Assembly: GCA_964036155.1 (NCBI GenBank)
Contig: OZ038422.1
Location: 86,141,201-86,205,200 of the forward strand
Source: Diploscapter coronatus
Taxonomy: Eukaryota; Nematoda; Chromadorea; Rhabditida; Rhabditidae
Reading direction: 5' to 3'
DNA: 64,000 bases
A model generated the notes under the pieces. The model saw nothing but the letters and a program-made list of their open reading frames with translations. It was not told the DNA's origin and ran no database searches. The translations under genes were made by a program, and so were the position numbers. Below are positions 23,404 to 36,640 of this stretch, piece by piece (within the stretch, counting starts at the first letter, position 1; every line of letters starts with the position of its first letter).

Positions 23404-24302
23404 CTCTTTCCAAAAACGGACGCAAATTGGGTCAATGAGTCTAAATCTGGTATTTTTGGTTCAGAAAATAATCGGGAATTTAATTCTTGTATTGGAAAAA
23501 GATTTTGAAAGTTTTTTTTCTAATTATAATTATAAAGTAATCAATAGGAAACCGTGCGATTAGTTATTTGTATAGGCAATAGATTATGTAAATTTTTGAA
23601 AGTTATAAACAAATGAAAAACAAAAATAATGATAAATAAAAAAATCTCCGGAATTCAGGTCTGACCTTATTCAGTAAAACATTTATCGATAGTCGGCCTG
23701 ATAAATGACTGCTTCGATTCAACAAAGAAAGGAAGATCATCTAACTGATAGCAATTGAAACGAAAGTTGCGCGGACTGTTACTCGAAAGTAGGTCTTTCA
23801 GAGTCGCTTCATTCTTTTCGATTCGGCTTATCCACATGATTGCCTGAGAGTGTCCTTTTCTATGATGAAAGATACCTTATCAAACTCATCTGGGATATAG
23901 TTCATGATTATCCGGAGTTGTTTGGATTTCCTTTTGAAATTCACGATTTGATGTGACCTTGAAACGATCAGTTCAAATTTATCCAATTTAGTATAGTTTT
24001 CTTTGAAGTATTTCTCATTTCATCATGTGCCAAGATATTAATTGATCTTGAAATGTTTCAAATTTTTGCCAGGCTTCTAAATTTTATAACTCTTATCGTT
24101 AAGCTAGTTATGGGTAAACCAATATCTTTCAAGGCAAAATTGATAGCTTATCAAAACTATCATTTTTATCCGAGAAAATCTGGTTGATGGTCATATTATT
24201 ATCAATATATCGAGCTTTTTCTTCCTTCCTTACCAAATATGGGTCAGTCTTTTATCTTCTTGCGATTCCCATTTTCTCTCGAGATTTCGCCCCAATCTCG
24301 CT

Positions 24303-25147
24303 ATGTCCTTCATCGTTTATCCCGCCCTTCTACTTCTATCCGGTAAGTTAAGTGAAATGTTTCCGATTTTGCCCATCCGACCTTTATAATCGATAATTTG
24401 ATAAGATTTTGTAAAACATTCCACAAGAGATTTCGTCATTCATTTCATTCGTTAAACTTTCGATTATTTCCATAACTTTGATGTTTTCAGAAATGATCTA
24501 TAATTTTTAGTATGCCTCTTAATCACAAGTTTACCGATAGATGAAAAGAACAAACTCGTCAAATATGGCATGTTCAAAGTTAACAAGCCGGATTGTATGC
24601 ATGTAAGATTTTTAAAATTTTAAATAAGTTCTAAAATTAAAAAAAAAATATATATATATATATTTAGCGTTAGTATTATTCTTTTGATTTAACACTTATC
24701 GAAATTTGTAATTGATTTCAGAAAAACGATAAACTCGGTTGCATCTGTGAAGTGTGCAAAGACGTTGTCGCTTTTACTCGGCTGATGATTTTGGACCATG
24801 CGGTATTTTTCACTGCTTTTTTTCAAAAATTTGTAATTTTATTAGTTTTAGGCATCGGAAGAGCAAATTCTGGATAAAGTTTGCGTCAAAATTTTCGGAT
24901 ACGACAAGGAAAAGGAAAATATGTGCGAAAGCATTATCAAGGTAAGATTGAAATTTTTTGAAATAACCTATGCTTCAAATCAACTCAAATTCATATGGTA
25001 AATTAGCCAACGATAATTGATAGTCATACTTTTCTTGATTCACATAAATTAACCAAAACTTTGAAAATTTAGGCTGAATTACCCGAGATCATCAAATACG
25101 TCAAGGCTCGTGTGGATCCTAAGAAGACTTGCGCTAAGTTTTGCTAA
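24303..25147 (+). CDS. Saposin-like (SapB-domain) secreted protein
   Basis: Five exons (24303-24342, 24511-24602, 24722-24802, 24852-24941, 25073-25147) give 125 residues. A signal peptide covers about residues 1-20 (MSFIVYPALLLL core). A single saposin B domain follows with the usual cysteine pairs: CICEVC, then CVKIF and MCESII, then TCAKFC at the C-terminus. Nematode saposin-like proteins (the spp family) bind or disrupt lipid membranes, often in the gut and against microbes; which spp gene this matches cannot be told. An AATAAA lies at 25153-25158, 5 nt after the stop. The gene converges on the BtpA-family gene with only 75 bp between stop codons. Confidence 0.9.
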
Positions 25148-25222
25148 CATCAAATAAATCTACCGAATTTGTACATAAACATTGTCATAATAATCTTTGA
25201 ATATAAACCATAATGTCTGGGG

Positions 25223-26848
25223 TTATTTCGAGATTTTTCTCAAAGCTTCAACAAATCGTTGGATTCTTGCTTCATCCAGATCATTTTGCCATTTTCCGTC
25301 CTTTTTGAATTCTGATCCGACGATCAGACCGGCTGCACTTTTGAACGCATCGACGTTCGAATGAGTTACTCCAGAACCGATAAAAACCGGTAAAGACGTC
25401 GAGGAACAGACATCTAAATGTTAAACACAGTGAAAATGCATAAAAATGTTCGATTTAGCTAATGAAATCAAGAAATGCCAATGATGGTCACAGTTTATAA
25501 AGTCAAATTCAACTACACAACGATTCATATACCGGCATTTTTAACGGCCACAAAAATACAAAGGCGTTTTTTCGACCGAATTACAAAATGAAAACCTGGA
25601 AAGTGCATGATAACAAGACGACAAAGTAGCATTGAAAAAGCAAATGACAAGACATTTTCCAGACGTTTTTTCTATAACCTACTGCAAGTTTTGTCGTCTT
25701 GTAATTACCAAATTTCTTTTTAAAAAATATCAAAAAACTTTATTTGACGCACCTTCGAAATCGGTCATCGAAACTTCCTTCCCGGTGCTTTTTCCAGTGA
25801 CCACGATCCCATCGGCCAAGAAGAACTCTGCAGCGTGAGCAATGTCACCGATGGTCAGATCGCTAGTAACGGAATGAGCGCTGAAAATTGAATTGAACTT
25901 AGACTAAAACTGAGATTAATTTCATTTAGACACAATTCTGAACCCCAGAATCAAGCTAGATAGGTTAAATCACCTGTGCTTCTTCTTGACGTCAGTAATG
26001 ACTGCTACTTGATCTGCCCCAATTTTCTTGCGAAACCGCAAAAGTTCGCCCGCATTTGCATCCATCCAACCCTCGTCAGCCACGTGAGAAAAGACGAAGC
26101 ATTCCGATCGGATCAGATCGAATCCGGAAATAGCAAACGTATAATAAAGAAGTCATTTAATGAAAGATTCAATGACTTGAAGACGTAGCTTTTTTCTTAG
26201 TTTCCAATTTACCTGTAGAATGAGCGACGGAAATCGCTTCTTGACCGCCTTGGGCCAGAACTTGAACGCCCAAGATGAAATCGTCTCTTCGGCTGCCGAG
26301 AATTCGATTAACGGCTGAATTTAGAAAAATTAGTTAAAAATATATCCGAAGAAAGTTGCTACCATCACAAGCCATCGTCATTGATGCTACGATCTCAGGA
26401 CCAATTGGACTTCGGATGTACGGAATATCATGCATGTTTTCCACGATGATGCCAGTCTAAAGGATTTTTTTTAGATTTGTAGAAAAGAAACTATACTACA
26501 TCTGTACAATATAGTTCATATAGATACAATAGACTACCACATCGTTTTTCGCGTAAACCTCGGCTTCTTGTTTGACTTTATCGAGAATCTGCTCAATGGT
26601 GTGGGCGCTGTTTGGGGTGCTAAATTACACCTATGCTAAACTATAGGTTTCAAACATTATCTGGTTATTAAAGATAAAATGAATGTCGATTAAATGTCTC
26701 AATAAGTATCAATTTCATAGTTTACGTGAATTTTATCGATATCGATTTTTGAAATGAAAAGATCTTACCCAGGTAATGCCGGTACATGAATCATCCCGAA
26801 AATTTGTGGCTGCGGAAACTTGGACAAGAGATTTTTCAGACGCGACAT
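25223..26848 (-). CDS. BtpA-family TIM-barrel protein with damaged splice acceptor
   Basis: Seven exons (26769-26848, 26538-26619, 26363-26456, 26213-26314, 25974-26124, 25753-25880, 25223-25413) give 275 residues. Family features: GMIHVPALPGTP near the N-terminus, VENMHDIPY, GVQVLAQGGQEA, SECFVFSHVADEGWMDA, FFLADGIVVTGKSTG and VFIGSGVTHSN. BtpA proteins are widespread in bacteria and archaea, where one was tied to photosystem I assembly; the animal members have no firmly known reaction. Six introns with nematode splice sites show the gene is native, not contamination. Oddity: the intron before exon 25974-26124 should end TTTCAG but reads TTTCCG (plus-strand base 26126 is G where T is expected). 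No other acceptor nearby keeps the frame, because a TGA stops it upstream. The start follows a TTTTAG acceptor at 26854-26856. Confidence 0.88.
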
Positions 26849-29575
26849 TTCAGCTAAAATCTATAAATGCTGAATGAATGGAAAGTGGTCGCACAGAATA
26901 AGGCATAGGGTGAACACAAATTGATAAGCATTATGCATTCGCGTGTAAAAGGACGAAAATCAATTTATTTGTGTCGGGGGCCATCTGGTGAACTTTCACT
27001 TTACATTTTATGCTATGCGCGAAAAGAAGCAAAATTTATATTTATTTTAACCCCTGTCTCGGGGAAGTTTCCTTTATTTTGAAACTCGACCTTTTTGCGA
27101 TCAGGGAAACTAAAATTTGACTTTGAAGCGTTTGGAATTCGAAAGTCGAAACAAGTTATCATAGGAAAATTTTGATATTGATATGGAGCGATTGAATGAT
27201 AAGGAATGATTTTCATGAATAGTCGTCGAGTTATTTGATAGTTTCGGCGCCCGTAATTAACCTATTGATTAAAGGCGAAAAATGGTAGAACTGATCATAT
27301 ATCAGTGAATTTTTACCATTAGTATCAGTTGAAGAATATGCTTCATCGTAATAAATGAATCACTATATTAAAATAAGTTATTTTATGGATTAATCAATGT
27401 TTAAAAAACTTGAGCAGTAATATCGCCTTTTCCTGCTAACGTTTAACAAATCACCTCAATTACACCATCTGCTAAAATGATTAAAAAAATGTCTATAGTT
27501 TTACGAGTGTTCTTTGCGTTTTTACAAATGTGACACGAAAATGTGATAAACCTTACATTACATTTCCGACTTTGCTGTATTTTATTTCTAACATAGTGCA
27601 TTAATTTGAAAACAATAAACTACAAACACACACGCGCGTAAACAATCATTTGCATAACATGAAATTTTGCATCGATTCAATTTTTATTGGGTAATTTTGC
27701 CCGAAAGAAGAATGTTTTACTTTTTTACTATAGGGTATGACTGCCATTTATGCCTTCAGCATAACAATACTGCATCAAGTTGTGAGAATAGTAATTTCTT
27801 AACGTATAGTCGATTCACCCACGTTAAGAATGGGCGTCATCTTCCTTATATTCGGCCTTTTTTCAGATACACCGACGATAGTTTTTTTTTTCCATTTTAT
27901 ATCAAATGTTGGAAAAATGCATCTGAGGTTAAGTTCAACGTATCACTGTAATGCCTGAGGTTGATGTTATCAGTCATTCTTCATTCAGATATAGTTTATG
28001 GTCATGCTTATATTCGATTTATACGCATTATTTTGAGTTAGGAAGATTTGCATTTAAATTAAAATTGAATATACTCACCTTTATCTATAACTAAAATAGT
28101 TATCTATTAGTTCGCTGCTTTACGATTCCGACGGCTACATTTTTGTAGGAGTAATTTTCGCTCTTTTGCGCTTAACTTAAATGGAATTTCAACATTCAAT
28201 TTAATAAGTTCTTCTAAAATATATTATCGAATATTTTCTTTATAAATTATCGTGTATTCATAATTGTCTACCAGAGAACCACCAATCAACTAAAACATAC
28301 TACCAGGCTATCTACATACAAATTACTCTCGTTCCCAAATACGTTATACCAAAAATGGGCAATTTCATTTCGATATCTGTATCATTTACTAACATCACCA
28401 AATGAGTACTATCGTTTGTTCCATTTGAAAGGGGCAGTTCGCATGTTACTTCCCTTCATTTTTGTCATGATCTTACGACATTTTTATCTTTGTGCCACAA
28501 TCTTACGACAATTTTCTTATCTTCCTAAATGATAAAAGGAAGGAATGTCGTAAAATAGTGCGCATTTCGAGAGAACTGTGCATCGCAGAACAATATCGTC
28601 CAGCTAAGACGTTCTTCGGAAACAAGAAGCATCAATCATTTCTTAGCTATCATCGTTCGATCTCAATTGTATCAGTTGTCATAATTCCGCGGAAAAGGGC
28701 ACCTATCCAAAAATCATGATTCCACTATTTTGCTGGCAGGGAGTATAAATCTTAGTCTCAGTTTCTTAGTGATTATATACCATTAGTTCTACTACTACTA
28801 CTTTATTATTGCAAAAAATATTGCATGAATTATCTGAATTTCGAATTTTCAGACTGTTTTCTCAGTCTATGTTCAAAAAATCGACTTAAACATTTGTGAA
28901 TTTAAAAATTTAACATTCGAAAAGCATGTTGTTGTTAGTTCGAAATTGCATTAGGTGAAAAATTTGCATCTCCATTTTGAATTTCCAAAACGCGTTACGT
29001 AGAGCGTGAAAAACATTGATACAACCAACTGAATAAAGCGCTAAAGCGCCCGTCGGCGGGCTGCGTCTTCTTCTTCTTTCGTTTTAGCTCTCGGGGGTGG
29101 GGGCGAGGAGGTCAGCCCTCCCTTTCTCCGTCCGGTTACTTACCTCTTTCCTTCGCGTCATTCCCGTTTTTCTCGCGACCCCCGACTTCTTCCTCCTTTC
29201 CGCCGACGGCGGCATGTCTCTATCACCTCCAATTCCCTATGCGGCGAAAAATTATCATCGAATAAATTCAATTACAATTGGCTATTATTTGCGCAAATTA
29301 TGGCATATGCTAATTTTCACATTGTTCAAGCTAACTTTGTACCATCTTCCTCTGAATAGGAAATTTCCACGCTTCATGTTGATACGAATTTTTCGATGTT
29401 AAAGTGTCGGAAATTAACAATATGCTAATATTTTTAGTTTGTTCTTAGAGAATAGTCACGTTCTGAGAACGATAAATTAGTTTCCTTCAGAGGCATGTTG
29501 TCCTATTGATTTATTCATATTTTTCTCGTTTCTATGTTTTAGACATTAATTAGCTTGTATAATACTTTTTTAGGT
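26849..29575. other. Spacer between divergent genes
   Basis: 2.7 kb between the BtpA-family gene (-) and the Thr/Pro-rich gene (+). It should contain both promoters. It is AT-rich except for a GC-rich patch at 29037-29215. ORFs at 27667-27951, 28492-28719 and 29097-29402 have no splice support or recognisable content. No RNA gene was recognised. Confidence 0.5.
29037..29215. other. GC-rich, pyrimidine-biased patch
   Basis: About 180 bp markedly richer in G and C than its surroundings, starting with GCGCTAAAGCGCCC and CGGCGGGC and continuing with long CT-rich plus-strand runs. It lies about 0.4 kb upstream of the Thr/Pro-rich gene. It could be promoter sequence or part of an unrecognised RNA; no clear tRNA or rRNA fold was found by eye. 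Confidence 0.35.
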
Positions 29576-32500
29576 ATGTATCGGTTACTCTATCTATTAT
29601 TCCTATCGACAGTCTATGCGGTCGAGAAGAAAGAAATCAAAGATCCCAAAGAAAAGATTGTATCATTCAGAAAATACGGTAATTTTTCCGTTTATGGCCA
29701 GAAAAATGCGTTCCATTTCCAGGCCTCCAGTTCACTGATGAAGTCGCGTTCTCGAACCCTCAGTCGTTGAATTATGAAGACGCCATCGATGATGAAGAGG
29801 CCACTTTTGGAGATGCCTACGATGAAAACCTTGGACTTCTGCCTCAATACATGCTTCACAGACACGGAATCGATAAAGGATGGGTCCATGTGAGTTTTCT
29901 TTTTTATTATTCACTTTTTACTCTACTTGAAAGGCCCATTATATCGAGTTGATCGGGAAGGAAAGCTTTGTCACGTATCGTCGTTCTCCAATAACTTTTA
30001 TCTTATTAACTCGAATCTAGGCTACATTTTTCAACGATAATATGCCTTAAAGGGCGAATAGGTTTACAAAATTTCATCCGGCTTAGGTATAGTTTGGTGG
30101 ATAAATATGCAAGAATATGAACATCATAGGCTGTTATAGAACTTTTCGATTAATTTATTGTATTATCCTCATGCTTCGATAAAGCCGCTTAACTTTCATT
30201 CCTTTATCTTCGAAATAAGCCTATGATGGATCCTAGGCCACAACAATGCGTCAAGTCAAGCCTTTGTTCTTGAATAGTGTTTGCAATGCAATTAAACCAG
30301 ACTTGTACTTTTCGAGTGCGCAAAAACTTGCCAAACCAATTTTGACACGAATTTTGCTAAATGTGACAAGATTTAGTTTGGTTTGGTCGCGCGAAAAGGG
30401 ATAAAAAAACTCGAGACGTCGAAAATTCGGAAAAATAGCAATGACTCAAACGCTATAGAAGTAATAGGATTAGTAGCGATGATTGGAAAGGTTCGAAAAT
30501 AATGGATTTCTAAATTACACCTAATATCCGCCAAGGTCACACCTTTTTCTGCATCAAAGCGAACACCAGTTCCGCGATAGTGCATTAAGAAAATTTGCAA
30601 GTTCGAGAAAAAGTCGGCACAAACTTGAACTTTTAGTTGACGAAAATATCTCGAATCAATTCTTTTCAAGGACTCTCCCTTTCAAGATTTAGATATAGAA
30701 GATGGGGTAGCGTTCTAAAAAATATCTCTCGAAAATTCCTGCCATAAGTCAAGATTGAAGTTAGTTCAGTGAAACATGGTGCGATCGCTTGACTTTTTCG
30801 TGGATATTTTTTGGGACGGGAACCGCATTTTTCCACATAGTGCGGCCTACGAAAAACCCGATTGTCATTTAGTATCAATCAAATTTTTTTCGAAGTGCAT
30901 TGTTCTAGCGTAAAATAGGAAGGAGTTTTATCGTACATCGCGAGGCTAAACCAAATGTTTCCTCGACCGTGACCGGAATTATTAATTATTATATTTACGA
31001 TAGAAAATTGCAAAATATCATTTATCGTCAATTTGCAAATAATTGTACCGATTTAGATGATTTTGATGGGGATAGCATGAATACCAAAGTGTGACTGACA
31101 TGTATTATCGTAAAAGTAAAAACAAAATCAAGTTACGTTTGTTTGTTTGAAATTTGGCATCCTGATCAAAATGAACCTCAAGTAATATCGACGCCCTTTG
31201 CATTTTCGTGGAATCATACTATAGGAAAAAATAAATGAATAATTTTTTCTATTTTGCCGGAGAAATTCCAATTAAAACCACTACCATTTTGAGAGTTCCG
31301 CAAAAACTATCTGAGAGCGCGATCAAGAATTGAATTTTGCCGCTAAGAGTCCAGAGACATGTCAGAAACGATGAATCTAATCACTTCAAACACATCATCA
31401 TCGAGGAAAATGCGGGAAAAAAACGCCGTTTCAGTTCGCCAGGGGTTTGTTGTGGCAATACAATCGCATTCTAATAGCAGCAGTATCTAGCCGGCAGCAC
31501 CTTTAACCCGGTCATAGTTTTCTTCGATTAATTGCCATCTCTCCACACAATTGGCCGCCGCTTGACACTCAAAAATCGAAATTTTGCGGCAAAAAGCGTC
31601 CGTGTAGAAACGCGTGAAAATATGTGTAGATATAAAAATCAGACCTAAAAAGGCCATTATCGGCTAAAATGGAAAATCATAGAGAAGAGAGCTAGTGAAA
31701 GAACATTTTTCCTATAAAGAAAACTGATACATAAGAGTGGTCCGCAAAAAGAATCGAACTTAATCCTTGCCGGAGTCTGTAGAAATTCAAATACACCCAA
31801 TTTCAGGTCCCAATTTTCCCCAAAAAGGGCATCTCTTGGTCGACGACGCCTTTGCCAGCAGCTTTGAACGACAACAGAGAATGGGGCTTCACGACTCGAC
31901 TGCCACCAGGTTTCATTGCAGCAAGATGATTTCCAATACTATTGAGCTTTTCCAGAGCCTCCAGTCATCTCCAATGACTGGGACAGAGCCGCTGAAACTG
32001 AACTCAGGAAGGATCCTTCGGTAAGAATCTTTTTCTTCGAATCAGAAGAGCTATTCTCAACAGAAAGAAATAAACTTCATCTTTGAATTCTTTTCTAACG
32101 AGATTCTTCGACGATGAAATTTCAGGACAACTACTTCAACGGATGGCGTCGTACTGACCAGGAATCCACCCCACCACCATGGCATCCACCTGCAACTGTT
32201 CGATGGATTCTCGTCCCATCGACCACCGAGGCACCCATCATCACGACGACGATCGCCACTCCCGAAACAGCTCCACCAACCCCCGAACCCGAGCCGTCAC
32301 CGATGAGGGAAACTGGCCCGTCGAACTTCGAGCACCTGCCCAGAGTCACGCCGGGTTTGGACGGGTTCCAATCAAGGGAAATGTTCGCTTCTCAATCTCA
32401 AACCGCACCAACTCAATCGCCCGTGCAAGAGCCGAGCGCCTCAGTCTTGACCGTCAACAACAATTTCTTCCAACCTACAACAACTCAGGGTAAACTCGAA

Positions 32501-34444
32501 TGAGTGTGCTTGACGTGAAACTAAAGACCTTCTTTTCAGAAACCACAACAGAACCAACGACAACCGAAGGCACAACCGTTCCAGCTTGGGTAACCAGACG
32601 ACGACTGTTCTTCAATACATTCCGTAAGGAAGACCACTTTCTCTCGTCAAAAGCAAAATTTATCTTCCAGCTACGACCATCCCACCTTGGGTAACTCGTC
32701 AACACCGGCTCTTCTTCACTACCACTCCAGGTATTGTCAAATTCAAACTACTGACCGAGAAAATTTCCAGCAACCACAACCTATCGACCAGAACCATCTA
32801 CTGTCGGTCAATTCATGAATGTGCGAAACTTCTTCCCTCTCAAATTCACTGAACCTCCAAGGACTTATACTCCGGGTAGCACCAAGTGAATCACCCGAAA
32901 ATTCCTATTCAACTAATTTCTAGCACCAACCACCCGATATCAGCCACCAGTATCCCAATACAGATCTCTGCCAAAGGTCTACCGACTGCCCAACACCTAT
33001 CTCGTGAGAACTTCTCCAGAGGAAAGGACGACGCCAGCGCCGGCGTGGACGCCAGAACTCACCACCGAGGCGCACACCACGCGGACCTACTACCGGTAGA
33101 ATAGCTGACCCCCCCGTAGATCGAGTAGTGCATGCGATACTAATGTAGTCTAATTTATCGTAAAGAAATGGTCGCATTTTAGCCACGACGGCTCCTATCA
33201 CAACATTCTTCAAGCTCAACAACGACGCTATTATCAGTTCAGGTGAACTCTGAAGCGGTATCATCCGTGTGTTGATAGGGTTGCAGCATGAAAGCCCTTA
33301 TAAAACTTTATAGAATAGTGAATATCGCATTCATCCAGAGATCTTGACTTTCCTAAAACATGCTCTATTGTTGGATGCTAATGATTCGCCCTCGCTTCTT
33401 CTATGAGGAATTGAAGAAGTAAAGAAGAGGCACAAACATTTAGCATTAGAGCATGCTTGTCTTTAGTAGGGCAAACTTTTCTGGGCGCATGCGGTATTAG
33501 CTCATGGAAGCAGAAAGTGGTGTTGTCTAATTAGATACAATAGAATTGCATGCATGTCTTGAGCTACAAGTGTTTACGGTAAAAACACTGATTTTAGTGA
33601 ACCTTAATTTTCAGCAATGGTATCAAGACGATTTGGGGAATGAGACGTGGTGGTAATACCGCCGCTCCTAAGCCGATGATCATCCGACCTCCTGGACAAT
33701 ATCATGGTATCAAAATTACGATGATCAAATCTATCGACTTTCCTCGATTAATCAATCAAACCTTTACCATAACTTAATTAATAGAAAACGATAATTTTCA
33801 ACTGAAATAATCAAAACGATAACTTGAATTACTAGGATTATCATAACGTTCAACAGGATTAATCCAATACACAGGTCCAACCTTTAACTGCCGAATACTC
33901 AACCCTGCCACGGACGGTGTCGCCTCGCCCCAGCACGACCACTCCTGCCCCATGTCGTTACCTGGAATACCGCTTGATAACTCTTGCACTTGTTACTATG
34001 TCGTAAGCTATTCTTAATTTGTAACATCCTACTTTTTCTTGCGTTTAAATAATAGGATCTCTAACGTTAACCTTTTTCAAGCAATAGTTCCTAATCGTGG
34101 GGACTTGCTATAAACTCATACGTTTACTTCAAACTAAGATTTAGCTATCAATGATTTTCCCTACAATCTGAAGGTGTCATCTGAAACTTCCTAGTCTTAG
34201 GGAGTTGCCATTACTATCATCTTACTCTTACTAAGTTTTACCTAAACTCATTTGCATCTACCCTTACTGACGAATTTAAATTCTTTCTGACTCTCACCAA
34301 GACTTATCTCAGGACGTTATATTTAACTGAAAATTGATGATATTAATTCGATCTTTTTAGGTATCAGAACGTGATTCTGAAGGCTGTGCCATGGGATTCA
34401 AGTACGCTTGTCGACGGCGCTACGCCCATTCCATTAAAGTTTAA
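29576..34444 (+). CDS. Secreted Thr/Pro-rich protein with C-terminal six-cysteine module
   Basis: Thirteen exons (29576-29678, 29723-29889, 31807-31909, 31956-32020, 32126-32489, 32540-32623, 32671-32730, 32771-32875, 32924-33095, 33183-33242, 33615-33706, 33875-34002, 34361-34444) give about 528 residues. Residues 1-15 are a signal peptide (MYRLLYLLFLSTVYA); the start lies 2 nt after a TTTTTAG acceptor. An acidic region follows, then a Thr/Pro-rich stretch with repeats such as AWVTRRRLFF and WVTRQHRLFF, each on its own short phase-1 exon. The last two exons carry NCRILNPATD, HSCPM, NSCTCYY, EGCAMGF and YACRR, six cysteines in a compact module. I do not recognise the module by name; it resembles secreted, nematode-restricted cuticle or matrix proteins, which is inference. 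Intron 2 is unusually long at 1.9 kb. Confidence 0.83.
29890..31806 (+). other. Long intron 2 of the Thr/Pro-rich gene
   Basis: 1.9 kb, much longer than the 40-600 bp usual here. Minus-strand ORFs 30373-30669 and 30666-30878 lie in it but have no recognisable domain. It may hold regulatory sequence. Confidence 0.5.
33352..33466. repeat. Inverted-repeat element in an intron
   Basis: Left CTAAAACATGCTCTATTG with ATGCTAATGA, right TAGCATTAGAGCATGC then CTTTAG; imperfect arms around a GAAGAAG-rich centre. Lies in the intron after exon 33183-33242. Confidence 0.6.
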
Positions 34445-36404
34445 GAACTAGTGTATTTATCGGACAAATCGGAAATGATAAGACTTTTTGATAACAAGAC
34501 TTTAAAATCACATAAATAACAAGATCAATCCAAACTTATTCGCAATTTTACAATAGTTTCTAGTCTTCTTGTAAAAAAATTCTTCCCATTTCCGAATCAC
34601 CATTTGTCGTTTTCCTTCGTTAGTTGAACCAATGACACTATTCAGTAGATCTAACTAAAACACACGGGCATTTTCAGATTTAGATTCAACAAATATCGCA
34701 TTTTTCGGGTACATTGAAGTTAATATTTTATCTGAGCACGTTTGAAGCCAAACTTCAATTTACCTGATGACCACGAACTCGAAATTTACCTCTAGGACTA
34801 ATACTTATATTTTCTGTAAGAGCAAGCCTCATCGAGACTTCAGTCCATAACATTGCTTAAAATCACTTTTCTACTGCCTAAATTTGTTAAAAATTCGACT
34901 CATTATTGCAATGATTCTTGTTTATAATGTTGTTGCTTTTTCAACTGATTCTTTTAATTTCAAAAAATACGAAAACCAATAAAAATCAAATATTTTTCAG
35001 ACTTTCGCAAAAACATGTAAATACATTTAGAAAGGCCAAGTCTCCCCTTTTTGAGGGTGAGAAAGAATACATGAATTTTTCCGACGTTTCAATTATCGTT
35101 AATTAGTTGATAATTCCATGAAATCAAGACACTAACTAGGATAATAAAATACTCCCGAAATGATGGCGCCGTTGATTTTTTGAAAAAGGCCTTCTGAAGG
35201 CATGAACGATGTCGAAACTCCAGTAATATAACTTTTGATAGGATGGACCGTTTTTGAAAATCTAAAAAGCTGAGTTCGTCACGATCTCGGCCATCAAACT
35301 GATATCAAATTTGCCAAATTCAACCTATTAGGGAAAACCACTTGGTCTTTCTATCTATACATTAGGAATAGGGGTAGGATGAGTTAATTTTGGCCTTACA
35401 ATGATACGGATTCTGAACTAATGATTATTCCTGCCCTATCCCCTATCCCTTCTGGCGTTGCTAGGTAATAATCTATAATGATTTTGAAATTTCGCAGTTT
35501 ATTTAATCAAGATTAAGATATGGTGTAGGGTCGTACGGGATATATGCAGATTCTTCAGAAGTTTCGAGAATAATATTATAAGAGTATCATTTATTTGAAC
35601 TGGCAGAATAATACTCGTGCTATGTAAATTATAAGTTGCAATTGCGCATGATAGCACAGTCATACCAAATACATTCTAGTTTTTGTCTCAGTTTATATTG
35701 AAGAATAGATACAGAATACCTACAGATGTACCGATTTTATGTAGGTAATTAGCTAAAGATTCGAAAAAATTAAATTGTAGTGCAATTGATAAGTTCAACT
35801 ATTTTCCTTGTTTTTCAATTCGTTGACAAAACAAAAGTGGGAATTTTAATAGTTGATGCATTTAACAAGTTTAATAGTTTTAAAAACTTTCAGATACAAA
35901 TTATAATTGAAGTCTTTGACGTAAATATCGCATAAAAGTGTCTTCAAGGCAACTTGCTAAGGTGTTCGTTAAGTTTGTCATTCAGACGATTTATTCGATT
36001 TCGAAAAGGCACATATGAATTGCACATTTCACAATGACAAATAAATGATCAATAATGGTACTTATAAATATGGAAAGTGTCGAATGAGATAATTTGGAGT
36101 TAATAATTTTTAATAAATGCTGATCATTCATACATTAGAGCTACTGATTACTGCAATATTTATGGGCTTTATTTCAGGAGCTACTTGATTCTTCTTTACT
36201 TCCTTATTTTCCTTGTCTTGATTTTCGAGACGCTAAATTTATTCATGTTTGTGATCATTTTTGATAAACTCGCCTTTATTGCCCTTTTGACTAGAAAATA
36301 TAGAGTGATTGTTTGAAATATTGGCCCATGTATTCCCATAAAGAGTATTATACCCTGAAACACATGCCCACTTTTCTTCAATATATAAAGAACATTTATA
36401 TTTA

Positions 36405-36640
36405 AGAGACATTCCACGAGTAAACGGAACAACTGTCAAAGGGGGCCTGGACAATTGCAAAAGTCTCTTGAATCCAAACCAAACTTATATGGTGGATACA
36501 CCCATGGACCCTAATCATAAAAATGGGGAGACCAGGCCCCGCCCACTTTTAGGGGACGTGACCTAGTTACCGATTTTTATATACAGACCCCACAGGGGTA
36601 TCCAACCATATTACCCTTTTTGGGTTTCGAAAGCTTTTTA
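36405..36640. mobile_element. Short copy of the fold-back family
   Basis: Shares about 140 bp with the left arm of the 40365-41300 element, beginning at CATTCCACGA and including CTTATATGGTGGATACACCC and CCCTAATCA. It then runs into an inverted end with GGGGTATCCAACCATAT, so it looks like a deleted derivative with most of the centre lost. Confidence 0.75.

Larger units (their letters stand above)
22674..24302. other. Spacer between divergent genes
   Basis: 1.6 kb that must hold the promoters of the Ser/Thr-rich gene (-) and the saposin-like gene (+). It contains the doubtful ORF 22882-23232 and the inverted-repeat element 23275-23403. The rest is AT-rich with nothing recognisable. Confidence 0.5.

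Noticed and set aside
25223..26848. Possible bacterial contamination or recent transfer of the BtpA gene
   Set aside because: Six introns with nematode-style splice sites, typical codon use and flanking worm genes show a native gene; animals are known to carry BtpA-family members.
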